Shown: piece by piece, positions 27,188-35,953 of the stretch
Position numbering within the stretch: the first letter of the stretch is position 1
Layout of the letters: every line of letters begins with the position of its first letter
Source: a virus
Direction: 5' to 3' (one strand)
DNA: 38,027 nucleotides
Virus record (IMG/VR): IMGVR_UViG_3300025310_000015
Coordinates: 1 to 38,027 of that record
Translations under genes and position numbers: made by a program
The notes under the pieces: model-generated
The model's input: the letters and a program-made list of their open reading frames with translations, nothing else
Database searches by the model: none
Told to the model about the DNA's origin: nothing

Positions 27188-28646
27188 GCTGCGGCGCTCC
27201 ATCGCCCGCGGGGTCGCCAAACAGTTCCGTTTTCCCGGCTACGGGGGCTCGGGCTGGGGCGGAACCTTTCCCGGATTCTGGGGCCCGCTGGGCCTGTTGC
27301 CCGGCACGCGCTACGACTACGCGCGAGAGGCGGGCATCACCTGGCTCTCGGGCGTCGTGATGACGGTCCTCGGCTGGGTCTGCGGCACCTGGCCGGAGGC
27401 GGAGATGGTGGTGGCCCGGCCCCGCCGGGCCGGGCCACCGGAGATACTCAAGCAGCACCCGGCGCTCTCTCTGCTGGCACGGCCGAACACCCACTACGAC
27501 GATACGGTTCTCTGGGGCGGCACCCTCCTCTCCCTGCTCGCGGGAGACGGCAACGCCTACTGGTTCAAGCAGCGGGCGCCCGCGGGCAACGTCGTCGGCC
27601 TGGTCTATGTGCCGCACTTTCAGATGACGCCCCTGTGGCCCGTCGATGGGTCGGACTTTATCTCCGGGTATCGCTACTGGCACGACGCCGGCACGACGGA
27701 TTATGCCGGGGAGGAGATCGTCCACCTCAGAAATCCCCGCTGGCCGCTCGATCCCGCCAACCCCCGCAAGGCGATCCATCCCCTGGCGGGGGAGCTCCGC
27801 TCGATCTGCAACGACAATGAGGAGCGGAACTTCTCCGCGAGCCTGCTCCGCAACATGGGGATTCCCGGCGCCGTGTTCTCGCCGCGGGACGCCGGCACGG
27901 GGTTCACGCCCGACCAATCGGACGCGCTCAAGAAGCTCTGGCGCGAGCGATTTACGGGCGACCGGCGGGGCGAGCCGCTGGCGAGCACGATCCCGATCGA
28001 CGTGACGCTCCTGTCGTTCTCCCCGGAGCAGTTGAAAACGGACTCCCTGTCGCGGCTGAACATCTCGCGCATCTGCGCCGCCATGGGCATCGATCCCATG
28101 GCGGTCGGGCTGCCCTCGGAGACGCGCACCTATGCCAACTACGAACAGGCGCGCAAAGCCGCCTACGAGAACACCCTCATCCCCCTGCAGAAGTCGATCA
28201 ACAGCCAGTTGACCCATCAGTTGATGGCGGACGTCCTGGGGGCGCGTCCCGACGATGCGTTCGCTCGCGACTATGGCGAGGTGGGCTGCCTGCAGGAGGC
28301 GGTCAAGGAGCGTTACGAGCGGCTGGCCCGGGCGGTGGGCGGGCCGTGGCTGACGGCCAATGAGGCGCGCCGGCAGGTCGGCCTGGAGCCGATCGAGGGC
28401 GGGGACACACTCTATCCGTCGCGCGGCGGGGAGGCGGGCGCGCTGGGGAACGAGCCGGCCTCCCCCACCCGCGCGGCCGGCATGGATCCCGGCTCCGGGC
28501 TCCGGGGTTCCGGTTCGGGCCCGGAGGCCGGAGCCGCCGGCCTGGAGCCCATCGCTCTGAAAGCGGCCATCGGGGCAAAATGGCGGGACCGCGCCCGGGA
28601 GGCGGAGGTGCGGCGCCATGCGCTGACGGCCGGAGGCGGGGTATGA
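27171..28646 (+). CDS. Portal protein (HK97 type)
   Basis: A 491-aa protein, GTG start. HK97 portal pattern: YDYAREAGITWLSGVVMTVL near the start, HPALSLLARPNTHYD, LLAGDGNAYWFKQR, EEIVHLRNPR, then NDNEERNFSASLLRNMGIPG, KTDSLSRLNISRICAAMGID, YANYEQARKAAYENTLIPLQ and a Gly/Ser-rich tail. It forms the 12-subunit ring for DNA entry at one capsid vertex. Normal length. The Gly-Ser-rich last 60 residues vary in this family. Confidence 0.93.
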   Translation: MPALARLRRSIARGVAKQFRFPGYGGSGWGGTFPGFWGPLGLLPGTRYDYAREAGITWLSGVVMTVLGWVCGTWPEAEMVVARPRRAGPPEILKQHPALSLLARPNTHYDDTVLWGGTLLSLLAGDGNAYWFKQRAPAGNVVGLVYVPHFQMTPLWPVDGSDFISGYRYWHDAGTTDYAGEEIVHLRNPRWPLDPANPRKAIHPLAGELRSICNDNEERNFSASLLRNMGIPGAVFSPRDAGTGFTPDQSDALKKLWRERFTGDRRGEPLASTIPIDVTLLSFSPEQLKTDSLSRLNISRICAAMGIDPMAVGLPSETRTYANYEQARKAAYENTLIPLQKSINSQLTHQLMADVLGARPDDAFARDYGEVGCLQEAVKERYERLARAVGGPWLTANEARRQVGLEPIEGGDTLYPSRGGEAGALGNEPASPTRAAGMDPGSGLRGSGSGPEAGAAGLEPIALKAAIGAKWRDRAREAEVRRHALTAGGGV

Positions 28647-28653
28647 CCCCGGC

Positions 28654-29283
28654 ATGGAACGTTCCGCCGATCAACGGGGCGACACGCCTGTGGGAGCCCA
28701 TGCCGATTTCGCGGACCTCTACGTGCAGACGCGGATGATACTCCTCGATCTGGGCGAGCAGTGGGGCGAGGGGCTCCTCTCCGCGCGATCCTTCACCGAG
28801 GCGATGGACGAGGTCCTCCTCGCCGCCCACACCCGTGCCGTCGTGATCGGCCGCACGCACGGCGGCGACGACGCGCCGGAGGACGACGACGACCGGCGCT
28901 TTGCCGAGATCGTCGTGCAGGGCGAGCACGGGCACCTTGCACCCTTCCGGCAGCAGTTGGAGGCCGGGGTCTACACCGGGGCGGACGGCGTGCGGCAGGG
29001 GGGGCGCGCGGCGCGCCGCGCCGCGTCCTACAGCAGCCGCCTGGTGGGAACGGCCAACGAGGCGTTTTTTCTCACCCTTCCCCAGGACACGCTTCTCTGG
29101 TGGGAGTGCCTGGAGGACGAGGCGAGCTGTCCCGACTGTCCCGAGATGGAAGCGGCGTCTCCCTGGCTGATCTCGGAGATACCGTTTCACGTGGGCATGA
29201 ACGCCACGCAGTGTCTCGTCAACTGTCGCTGTCGCGAGCGCACGGAGAGCGGGCTGGAGGGGTTTCACCTCCCCGCGCCGTGA
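28654..29283 (+). CDS. MuF-like head morphogenesis protein
   Basis: A 209-aa protein between portal and protease, where minor head proteins lie. The N-terminal helical half has ADLYVQTRMILLDLGEQWGE. The C-terminal motif contains WWECLEDEASCPDCPEMEAA and NATQCLVNCRCRE, giving Cys152, 159, 162, 187, 191 and 193. This is the cysteine-rich version of the phage head morphogenesis/MuF C-terminus (CxxC...CRC). It probably binds zinc or disulfides within the head. No toxin domain is fused. The start ATG has no clear ribosome site; a GTG at about 28690 is possible. Confidence 0.75.
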   Translation: MERSADQRGDTPVGAHADFADLYVQTRMILLDLGEQWGEGLLSARSFTEAMDEVLLAAHTRAVVIGRTHGGDDAPEDDDDRRFAEIVVQGEHGHLAPFRQQLEAGVYTGADGVRQGGRAARRAASYSSRLVGTANEAFFLTLPQDTLLWWECLEDEASCPDCPEMEAASPWLISEIPFHVGMNATQCLVNCRCRERTESGLEGFHLPAP

Positions 29284-29549
29284 CGCGCAAATGCCGGGGA
29301 CGCGCGGTGGACCGGAACACCGTGAAGGCGCGGCGGGCGCGTAAGTCGAGTGAGGCGCCCGCGAGGCTCGACCCCTCTCCCCGGCATCCGGCGGGCGACG
29401 TGCCGCCCGCGCGGGTTCTCCCCGCGCGAAAGGCGCGTCTTTTGTCGGATGCATCAAACTCCTATCCTGCGGGCTGACGGGGCCGCGCCTCCATGGGATG
29501 CGCGGCCCCCATTTTTTCCGCACGATAACGGCGGCTTTTCAAGGCGGCC
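29284..29549 (+). ncRNA. Non-coding, hairpin-rich segment between head genes
   Basis: 266 bp without a credible gene. It contains ATGCCGGGGA (29291-29300) pairing with TCCCCGGCAT (29378-29387). Inside this, GTCGAG (about 29345) pairs with CTCGAC (about 29367), so the segment can fold into one nested structure. Then comes CGCGCGGG-TTCT-CCCCGCGCG, a GCGCGAAAGGCGCG hairpin followed by TCTTTT, and finally the 29479-29517 terminator. It looks like a structured leader or small RNA, not merely a spacer. Confidence 0.45.
29479..29517 (+). terminator. Strong intrinsic terminator before the protease gene
   Basis: GGGGCCGCGC (29479-29488) and GCGCGGCCCC (29500-29509) with an 11-base loop, then CATTTTTT. 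Classic shape. It would separate packaging-gene transcripts from capsid-gene transcripts, implying a new start, or read-through control, between 29517 and 29550. Confidence 0.8.
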
Positions 29550-30638
29550 ATGAAACGCAAGCACCTCACATGCCCGGTCACCGACGTGAAAACCCTGGAG
29601 GACCAGGGGGTCATCGAGGCGATCGTCAACGTTTTCGGAATCGTGGACCACGGCGGCGACCGCGTCTGCCTGGGGGCCTTTGCCGATTCCCTCGCCCGCC
29701 GCAAGCCGTACGGCTGCCTCCACCACGACTGGACGCGGCCCGTGGCCCGGACGCTGGAGGCGCGCGAGCTGGCCCCCGGAGACCCCCTCCTGCCCCCCTC
29801 GATCCGGGACTACGGCGGGCTCTACGTCAAGGGCCGGTTCAACCTGGAGACGCAAGACGGCCGGGAAGCCTATTCCAATATCAAGGCCGGCATCCTGGAC
29901 CAGTTCTCCATCGGCTACGCGCCCGAGGAGGAGCGCCGCGCCCGGGACGGGGCCAACGAGCTGGTGCGCGCCACCCTGTATGAGTGGAGCCCCGTCCTCT
30001 GGGGCATGAACCCCGCCACCGCCGTCCTCTCGGTCAAGTCCGGCGCTCCCCCCACGCCGGAGCGCGCCAAATCGCGCTACCTGGGGGAGTACGCCGAGGA
30101 GGAGATGACCCTCGCCGCCCTGCGGGACGCCTGCGACTCCCTCTTCTACCGGGCGATCTATACCATTCTCTTCAGCCACGACGGCGTGGACCGGACGACG
30201 GAGGAGAAGGTCGCGGAGATCGACGCCGCAATCATGGAGTTTCACGCGCTCTGCGTCCGGGCGCTGGGCGCCATGCTCGCCGCCCTCGCCGGCGACGAGG
30301 ACGCCCGGGCCGAAATGGAGGCCCAGTACAAGCAGCTTTTTCCCGAGCCGGGGCCGGCGCTTACGGCCGCCCGGTTCGATCAGCAGCTTCTCCGACTGCT
30401 TACAGACGCCGAGAACTGCATCCCCCGCGCCGAGAGCATCCGGGCGCTCCGCATGGAACAGGGGCGCTCCCCGTTCTCCAGGGAGCGCCACGAGCAGCTC
30501 CGCGCGGTCTACCGGGCGTGGGGCGCCCTCGTGGAAAAAACCGCCCCCAGGACCGCCCTGGATGTCACCCTCCTGGAACTGAAAATGAAATCCCGCTCCC
30601 GCGCGCTCGCGCTCGTCGGGGCGATCGGAGAAAACTGA
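29550..30638 (+). CDS. HK97-family prohead protease with long C-terminal extension
   Basis: A 362-aa protein. Residues 10-165 are the U35/HK97 protease: VIEAIVNVFGIVDHGGDRVC, then YGCLHHDWTRPVART (His58/59) and GILDQFSIGYAPEEE (Ser120), a His-Ser pair as expected. WSPVLWGMNPATAVLSVKSG ends the domain. It cleaves scaffold or the capsid delta domain during maturation. The extra 195 residues are mostly helical (EKVAEIDAAIMEFHALCVRA) and could act as scaffold. The gene follows a terminator and ends two bases before the capsid gene. Confidence 0.9.
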   Translation: MKRKHLTCPVTDVKTLEDQGVIEAIVNVFGIVDHGGDRVCLGAFADSLARRKPYGCLHHDWTRPVARTLEARELAPGDPLLPPSIRDYGGLYVKGRFNLETQDGREAYSNIKAGILDQFSIGYAPEEERRARDGANELVRATLYEWSPVLWGMNPATAVLSVKSGAPPTPERAKSRYLGEYAEEEMTLAALRDACDSLFYRAIYTILFSHDGVDRTTEEKVAEIDAAIMEFHALCVRALGAMLAALAGDEDARAEMEAQYKQLFPEPGPALTAARFDQQLLRLLTDAENCIPRAESIRALRMEQGRSPFSRERHEQLRAVYRAWGALVEKTAPRTALDVTLLELKMKSRSRALALVGAIGEN

Positions 30639-30640
30639 GT

Positions 30641-32104
30641 ATGGACCCCAGGCTGAAAGAGCTTCTGGAGACGCTCCAGACGAAACAGTCGGAGCTCGCC
30701 GCGCTGATCGAGAAGCGAAAGAGCGGCGAGCTCACCGCCGACGAAGAGGCGCGGCTGCTCGCGCTCGACGGCGAGCTCGACGCCCTCGTCGCGGACATCG
30801 AGAAACAGAAAAAACACGCCGAGATCGAGGCACGGGCGGCCGCCCGCGCCTCCCTGCTCGCCACGGCCGCGACGGCCATCCCCCACCCCTCCGGCCAGGG
30901 CGCGCCCCCGGGGGAGAAGAAGACCCCCTTCCATCCCGTTCGTGCCCGCGCCGCCGGCTACACCGTCAAAAATTTCGTGCCCCGCGAGCTGGTGACGGCG
31001 AGCGGCGAGGTCAAGGAGTTCTCCGCCGCCGAGCAGGCGGAGCGGTTCGGGATGTGGCTCTGCTGGAAGTTCTCCAATCCCCATGAACCCAACCTCAAGG
31101 CGCGGGCCTATTGCGAGGCGCGGGGGATCGGCTGGGAGTTCCTGCCCCCGGAGGTCAAGGTCGCCTACGAGGGCGTGGCGGAGCGCGGCGGCTATATCGT
31201 CCCCCCGGAATTTGAGCCGACGCTGATCGACCTCCGCGAGCGGTACGGCGTTTTTCGCCGTTACGCCCGCACGGAGCCGATGTCCTCCGACGCCAAAACC
31301 ATCCCCCGCCGCGCGGGCCACATCACGGTCTATCCCGTGGGAGAAGGCCAGGCGATCACGCCCTCGGACATGACGTTTGACCAGATCAACCTGGTCGCCA
31401 AAAAATGGGCGGCGCTGACCAAGCGCAGCACGGAGCTGGACGAGGACAACGCGATCATGCTCGCCGATCGCCTGGTCGAGGACATCGCCTGGGCTCTGGC
31501 GAAAAAAGAGGACGAATGCGGTTTTACCGGCGACGGCGGTTCGACCTTCCACGGCATGACGGGGGTCACCCAGAAAATCCTGGGCCTTTCCTCGACCCGC
31601 GCCAACATCGCCGGCCTCGTCGTCGCCAGCGGCAACCTCTGGAGCGAGTGGCAGCTCACCGATTTCACCCAGGCGCTGGCCCGGCTGCCCGAGTACGCCA
31701 ACACGATGCGGACCGCCTGGTTCTGCTCGCGGACGTTTTATTTCTCCACGATGCTCCGCCTGATCCTGGAACAGGGCGGCTCGCCCGGCGCCGAGGTGAT
31801 CGCGGGGGTGCGGACGCCGATGTTCCTGGGTTATCCCGTGGCGATCTCCCAGGCGATGCCGCGGGTGGAGAGCAACGATTCGATCCCCGTTTTCTTTGGG
31901 GACCTGGACCAGGCGGCGTCCTTCGGCGACCGGCGCGGGATGACGCTGGCGCTCTCCGAGCACTCGGATTTCGCCAACGATCTGCTCGTCATCCGGGCGA
32001 CGGAGCGGTTTGACGTGAACGTCCACGACGTCGGCAACGCCTCCGCCGTCGCCGCGGAGCGCGAGCCGGGCCCCATCGTCGCCATCGCCACCGCGGCCAG
32101 CTAG
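30641..32104 (+). CDS. Major capsid protein, HK97 fold
   Basis: 487 aa from ATG 30641. Residues 1-75 are a charged coiled coil (MDPRLKELLETLQTKQSELA, EEARLLALDGELDALVADIE), i.e. the delta/scaffold domain removed by the protease. The core has GGYIVPPEFEPTLIDLRERY, KWAALTKRSTELDEDN, MLADRLVEDIAWALAKKEDE, GSTFHGMTGVT, FFGDLDQAASFGDRRGMTLA and a C-terminal VIRATERFDVNVHD: the usual phage capsid family elements. Complete. Directly followed by a 24-bp perfect hairpin that may stabilise its mRNA. Confidence 0.95.
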   Translation: MDPRLKELLETLQTKQSELAALIEKRKSGELTADEEARLLALDGELDALVADIEKQKKHAEIEARAAARASLLATAATAIPHPSGQGAPPGEKKTPFHPVRARAAGYTVKNFVPRELVTASGEVKEFSAAEQAERFGMWLCWKFSNPHEPNLKARAYCEARGIGWEFLPPEVKVAYEGVAERGGYIVPPEFEPTLIDLRERYGVFRRYARTEPMSSDAKTIPRRAGHITVYPVGEGQAITPSDMTFDQINLVAKKWAALTKRSTELDEDNAIMLADRLVEDIAWALAKKEDECGFTGDGGSTFHGMTGVTQKILGLSSTRANIAGLVVASGNLWSEWQLTDFTQALARLPEYANTMRTAWFCSRTFYFSTMLRLILEQGGSPGAEVIAGVRTPMFLGYPVAISQAMPRVESNDSIPVFFGDLDQAASFGDRRGMTLALSEHSDFANDLLVIRATERFDVNVHDVGNASAVAAEREPGPIVAIATAAS

Positions 32105-32108
32105 AGAC

Positions 32109-32177
32109 GGACGGCTCCAGGGCTTCCGGCTCCTCTTTGAGCCCCTGCTTAAAGAGCCGGAAGCCCTGGAGCCGTCC
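32109..32177 (+). repeat. 24-bp perfect hairpin between capsid gene and next gene
   Basis: Arms 32109-32132 and 32154-32177 are exact complements, with a 21-base loop in which CTCTTT/AAAGAG can also pair. The ribosome site AAGGAG of the next gene starts right after it. No T-run follows, so it is more a stability or processing element than an intrinsic terminator. Confidence 0.75.
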
Positions 32178-32190
32178 TCAAGGAGTGACC

Positions 32191-32640
32191 ATGATCCCTC
32201 TTGCGGATTGTAAATTCGTGCTCGTCACGCCCCCGGCGGCGATCGTTGACAACGCGGCGTTCACGACGACCGAGATCGACACGCGGGGGTTTCGCTGGCT
32301 GACGGTGCTCGGCCTGCTGGGCGCCACGGACGTGGATATGGTCGCCTGGAAGCTGACGGAGTCGGACACGTCGGGCTCCGGGCACACCGACATCACGGGC
32401 CTGATCGCCTCCGGCACGACGGGAGACGGCCGCCTGCCCCAGGATGACGACGACAACAAGATTTTCGCCTTTCAGGTGGACCTCAAGGGCCGCAAGCAGT
32501 ACATCGACGTCAGCGCGACGGCCGGAGACGGCACGAACGGGACGTTCCTGACGATTCTTGCCATCCTCTCCCGGCCGGAGGAGGCGCCGGACACCACGGC
32601 GGAGCGCGGGTTGGGCGGATACCTGGCCTTACCGGCCTAG
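32191..32640 (+). CDS. Head decoration / structural protein (149 aa)
   Basis: ATG 32191 with AAGGAG. IPLADCKFVLVTPPAAIVDN, then FTTTEIDTRGFRWLTVLGLL and KIFAFQVDLKGRKQYIDVSA: a beta-rich protein with TxETSD/DT-type strands, typical of small capsid-associated or tail-completion proteins encoded right after the capsid. No sequence family I can name. Flanked on both sides by long hairpins. Confidence 0.65.
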   Translation: MIPLADCKFVLVTPPAAIVDNAAFTTTEIDTRGFRWLTVLGLLGATDVDMVAWKLTESDTSGSGHTDITGLIASGTTGDGRLPQDDDDNKIFAFQVDLKGRKQYIDVSATAGDGTNGTFLTILAILSRPEEAPDTTAERGLGGYLALPA

Positions 32641-32650
32641 CGGGAAGGCC

Positions 32651-32718
32651 GCTCCTGACGGTCACTCCAGGCTCCTTTTGGCCCCGGACAAAAGGAGCCC
32701 GGAGCGACCGTCAGGAGC
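32651..32718 (+). repeat. Long compound hairpin between structural genes
   Basis: Outer arms GCTCCTGACGGTC (32651-32663) and GACCGTCAGGAGC (32706-32718); inner arms GGCTCCTTTTG (32670-32680) and CAAAAGGAGCC (32689-32699); CTCC/GGAG pairs lie between. Nearly 30 bp of stem. Same placement and design as the hairpin after the capsid gene. Confidence 0.75.
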
Positions 32719-32732
32719 CGACGTGAACAGCC

Positions 32733-33380
32733 GTGGCGATCCTGCGTCAGATTCTCTCCCTCAGAAACGCCCTGGAGCTCATGCTGTCCGGCGCGGCGCC
32801 GTCCGTGGCGCCGGCCGGGCGGGCGCGGGCCTATTACGACACGGCGGGGCGGCGGGTCTCCCTGTCCCTCGACGGCGACGCCTACGCGGCGCTGGCCCGG
32901 GTGCTGGGCACGATGACCGCCTCGGCGACCGTGGCGAACAGCACGAGCGAGACGAGCCTGCTCGGCACGATCACCGGGGGCAAAACGCTGGCCGCAGGCA
33001 GCCTGGTCGTGGGGAAATCTCTCCGCGTCCGGGCCTGGGGCGTGCTCTCCTCCACCGGAAACCCGAACCTGACGGTCCGGGTGAAACTGGGAAGCACGGT
33101 CGTGGCGACGACGGGCGCCGTCGCCCAGGTCGGCACGCCCAGCCAGGCGGGGTGGGAGCTGGACGGCATCCTGACCTGTCGCACGACGGGGGCCTCGGGA
33201 AGCGTTTTCGCGCAGGGATGCTTTCGCTACGGGGCCAACCTCGTGCCGCTGGCGGCGACGGCCGCGGTGACGGTGGACACCACGGCGGCGCAGGTCCTCG
33301 ACGCCACCGCGCAGTGGTCGGTGGCGGACGCGGGAAACACGATGACCGCCACGAACGCCCTTTTTGAACTGCTCAACTGA
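32733..33380 (+). CDS. Beta-rich structural protein with domain shared with the next gene
   Basis: 215 aa, GTG start. The N-terminal ARAYYDTAGRRVSLSLDGDA is followed by TVANSTSETSLLGTITGGKT, LTVRVKLGSTVVATTGAVAQ, ILTCRTTGASGSVFAQGCFR and ADAGNTMTATNALFELLN. The last 150 residues closely match the last 150 of the neighbouring 716-aa protein, so one arose by duplication. Beta-strand, Thr/Gly-rich content suggests a capsid fibre, decoration or virion surface domain. Not a tail tube. Confidence 0.7.
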   Translation: MAILRQILSLRNALELMLSGAAPSVAPAGRARAYYDTAGRRVSLSLDGDAYAALARVLGTMTASATVANSTSETSLLGTITGGKTLAAGSLVVGKSLRVRAWGVLSSTGNPNLTVRVKLGSTVVATTGAVAQVGTPSQAGWELDGILTCRTTGASGSVFAQGCFRYGANLVPLAATAAVTVDTTAAQVLDATAQWSVADAGNTMTATNALFELLN

Positions 33381-33458
33381 CGGCGGCGCCCCGTGTCCGC
33401 GGGAGACCGTGCCGGCGCCGCGCCGTGGGGCAACGGCTTTGAAAAACGGTCCCTCTCC

Positions 33459-35609
33459 ATGAGCCAGCGAATCGTCACCAAACAGGTCGAGGTCCGCAAC
33501 GGGTATCTCGCCTTCTCCCACCCGGGAGGAACGGCTCCCGATCCCGCCCGGCCGGGGGAGAGCCGGCTCTACTACGACACCCTCGCGGGCCAGCTCAAAA
33601 TCAGCGTCGAGGGCAGCGCCTACACGCCCCTGGCGGGCTCGGCCAACTACGACGCCAACGTGCCCGACGGGACGGCCTATCTGACGATGGGCGGGGGCAG
33701 CCACGTCATCGGCGCGGGCGGCACCTACCTGTCGATCTCGGACGATTCCGGGCAGTCCACCTACGATTTCCTCCGGTTCCACTCCGACGGCACCCGCGTG
33801 TTCCGCGTGGCGTCGGGCGGGACGACGGAGATCGCCGGCGCCGTCACGATCGGGGCGGCAACGGCCGCCACGCCCCTGCGCGCCGGGCGGGGACTGGCGC
33901 TGGGGGCGCCCGCGGCGGCGCCGACGCCGAGCACCAACGGCGCCGGCGTGCTGAACGGTACCTACGCCTACGCCTACTCGGAAACGGCCTCCACGGGGGA
34001 GTCCTCCCTCTCCCCGGAAGCGCAGGTCGTGGCGACGAACAACACCGTGCGCGTCGTCGTGCCCTACGCCCGGAGCGGCACCTCCTCCCGCAAGCTGTAC
34101 CGGCGCAAGCTGCCCTCGACCACCTTCCGGCTCGTCCACGATTTCGGCGGCGCCGGTGGCTATCACCAGTCCACCTGGGACGACAACACCGCCGACGGCG
34201 CGGAGGGCGCGGCGCATTCGGGAGCGGACAGCTCGATCCTCTACGAGTGCGAGGTCAACCAGGACGTCAAATTCTGGCGGACGCATCCCGATCGCGCGGG
34301 GAACCCCCACGACGTGACCCTGCTGACGAGCGATCCCCAGACGGGCAGTTACAGCCAGGACGCCTACGGACCGATCTTTTGCCGCACCCGGATCGGCAAC
34401 AGTTTCGGCAGCCAGAAGACGGGCACGACGGGCACGCATTTCTACGCCGAGTGGCTGGACGATGTCGACACCGGCGCGGCCGGGACGAACGTGTTCAACG
34501 TGTTCGCCCGCGGCGAGGTGCAGATGGTCCCGCTTCAGCTCACCGAAAGCCGGCCGGCGCTCGCGATCACGACGACCATGCCCTCCGTCCTCACCGCGAA
34601 CCGCTTCGCGGTCACTCTCGGGGTTACGGGGGCCGGCTCTTCCGCTTTCGAGCAGCAGGGGTTCCGCGTGGACTGGGCGGCGGGTTACACCGGCAGCTCC
34701 CCCGTACGCGGGATCGCCAGCCAGATGTCCTCCGCCCACTCGGGGAGCGCCTATGCCGTCTGGGGCTCGGCCACGGGCGCCGCGACCCGGTGCTTTGGCG
34801 TGGTGGGCAACGCCGCGAGCGGCACCGGCCTGAACATGGGCGGCTTTTTTGGCCTCGGCCAGGCGCCGGACGGCCTGACCGCGTCCTGCGCCCTGGGGGC
34901 GAGTAACGGCGCGACGACGAGCGACATCCTCCGCTGCTGGGACGCCGGCTCGGCCGTCTTTCTCGTGCGGGACGGCGGGATGACCAACTTCGCCGCGATC
35001 ACGCACCCCCTGGGGGGGCAGCTCAACTCCGGCGATTTCTGGCGCGAGTCGGCGCGCAACGCCTGGCAGTGCTTTGTGGGCTCGACCGTCCACACGGTGC
35101 CGATGGTGCTGTTCACCCAGACGGCCAGCCAGACCGTCGCCAATTCGACCACCGAGACGACCCTCTTTTCGACGGGGGTCGGCCAGAGGACGCTCGGCCA
35201 GTTCGGCGGCAACTACCTGGTGGCCGGGAAGACGATCCGCGTGTACGCGTCGGGGTTTCTGTCCATCACCGGCACGCCGAACCTCACCTTTCGCCTCAAG
35301 CTGGGGGGGGCGACGGTGGCGACGAGCGGCGCTGTCGCCAACGCCGCCGTCACGGACACCGGATGGGAGTTCTGGGGCACGATCACCTGTCGCACGACGG
35401 GTGTGACGGGCAGCGTGTTCGCCCAGGGCCATCTCCGGTACGGCACGGCGGGGGCGACGAACTGGAAGATCATCGCCGTTCTCGCGACCGCCGCCACGAC
35501 GATCGACACGACGGCGCAGCAGGCGATAGACCTGACCGTGCAGTGGGGGACGGCCGACGCCGGCAACACGATCACGGCGACCAATGCCGCCATCGAGGCG
35601 CTCAACTGA
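33459..35609 (+). CDS. Large beta-rich fibre/decoration-like protein
   Basis: 716 aa from ATG 33459; GTG 33393 is a possible earlier start, neither with a clear ribosome site. N-terminal RLYYDTLAGQLKISVEGSAY resembles the neighbour's N-terminus. The middle has Gly/Ser/Thr-rich strands (GTYAYAYSETASTGESSLSP, STTFRLVHDFGGAGGYHQST) as in phage fibres and appendages. The C-terminal 150 residues repeat the domain of the 215-aa neighbour. It lacks collagen-like Gly-X-Y repeats. It could bind host surface or decorate the head; the site between capsid and connector genes favours a head fibre. Confidence 0.68.
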   Translation: MSQRIVTKQVEVRNGYLAFSHPGGTAPDPARPGESRLYYDTLAGQLKISVEGSAYTPLAGSANYDANVPDGTAYLTMGGGSHVIGAGGTYLSISDDSGQSTYDFLRFHSDGTRVFRVASGGTTEIAGAVTIGAATAATPLRAGRGLALGAPAAAPTPSTNGAGVLNGTYAYAYSETASTGESSLSPEAQVVATNNTVRVVVPYARSGTSSRKLYRRKLPSTTFRLVHDFGGAGGYHQSTWDDNTADGAEGAAHSGADSSILYECEVNQDVKFWRTHPDRAGNPHDVTLLTSDPQTGSYSQDAYGPIFCRTRIGNSFGSQKTGTTGTHFYAEWLDDVDTGAAGTNVFNVFARGEVQMVPLQLTESRPALAITTTMPSVLTANRFAVTLGVTGAGSSAFEQQGFRVDWAAGYTGSSPVRGIASQMSSAHSGSAYAVWGSATGAATRCFGVVGNAASGTGLNMGGFFGLGQAPDGLTASCALGASNGATTSDILRCWDAGSAVFLVRDGGMTNFAAITHPLGGQLNSGDFWRESARNAWQCFVGSTVHTVPMVLFTQTASQTVANSTTETTLFSTGVGQRTLGQFGGNYLVAGKTIRVYASGFLSITGTPNLTFRLKLGGATVATSGAVANAAVTDTGWEFWGTITCRTTGVTGSVFAQGHLRYGTAGATNWKIIAVLATAATTIDTTAQQAIDLTVQWGTADAGNTITATNAAIEALN

Positions 35610-35953
35610 TGGGAACGACGAGAGACATGCCGAACATCGCGGGCCCGGGAACGTCCGGGAACGGGGCGGGCCCGGCGCCGGTCCCGCGGGAGGCCGAGCT
35701 CCCTGCCCGGCTCGACGAGCCCGAACTCGCCGCTTTCCGCCTCCTCTGCGCCCGGATGACGGCCGCGGAGCGGGAGATGGCCCACGCCCAGGAGCTCTGG
35801 GCGCTCTTTCAGGCGCTCGTCCGTCCCCGATACGGGATGGAGCCGGGGGACCGCTTTGACGCCGAGGGAGGGATCCTTCGGACGTCGCCCGAGACGGCTC
35901 CCGGGAACGGGCTTCCGGGAGCCGTCTCGGGCAACGAGGCCCCGACTCCATGA
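35609..35953 (+). CDS. Small structural-region protein (114 aa)
   Basis: ATG 35609 overlaps the previous stop (TGATG). Pro/Gly-rich start, then a helix LPARLDEPELAAFRLLCARM and TAAEREMAHAQELWALFQAL, and a tail encoded by hairpin DNA (35887-35932). The helix pair might mediate dimerisation. Not recognised. Overlaps the next gene by four bases. Confidence 0.55.
   Translation: MGTTRDMPNIAGPGTSGNGAGPAPVPREAELPARLDEPELAAFRLLCARMTAAEREMAHAQELWALFQALVRPRYGMEPGDRFDAEGGILRTSPETAPGNGLPGAVSGNEAPTP
35887..35932 (+). repeat. 18-bp perfect hairpin within the 3' end of a gene
   Basis: Arms 35887-35904 and 35915-35932, loop GAACGGGCTT. Shares ACGGCTCC with the hairpin at 32109-32177 and lies 18 bp before the next start. 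Third member of the structural-region hairpin set. Confidence 0.7.
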
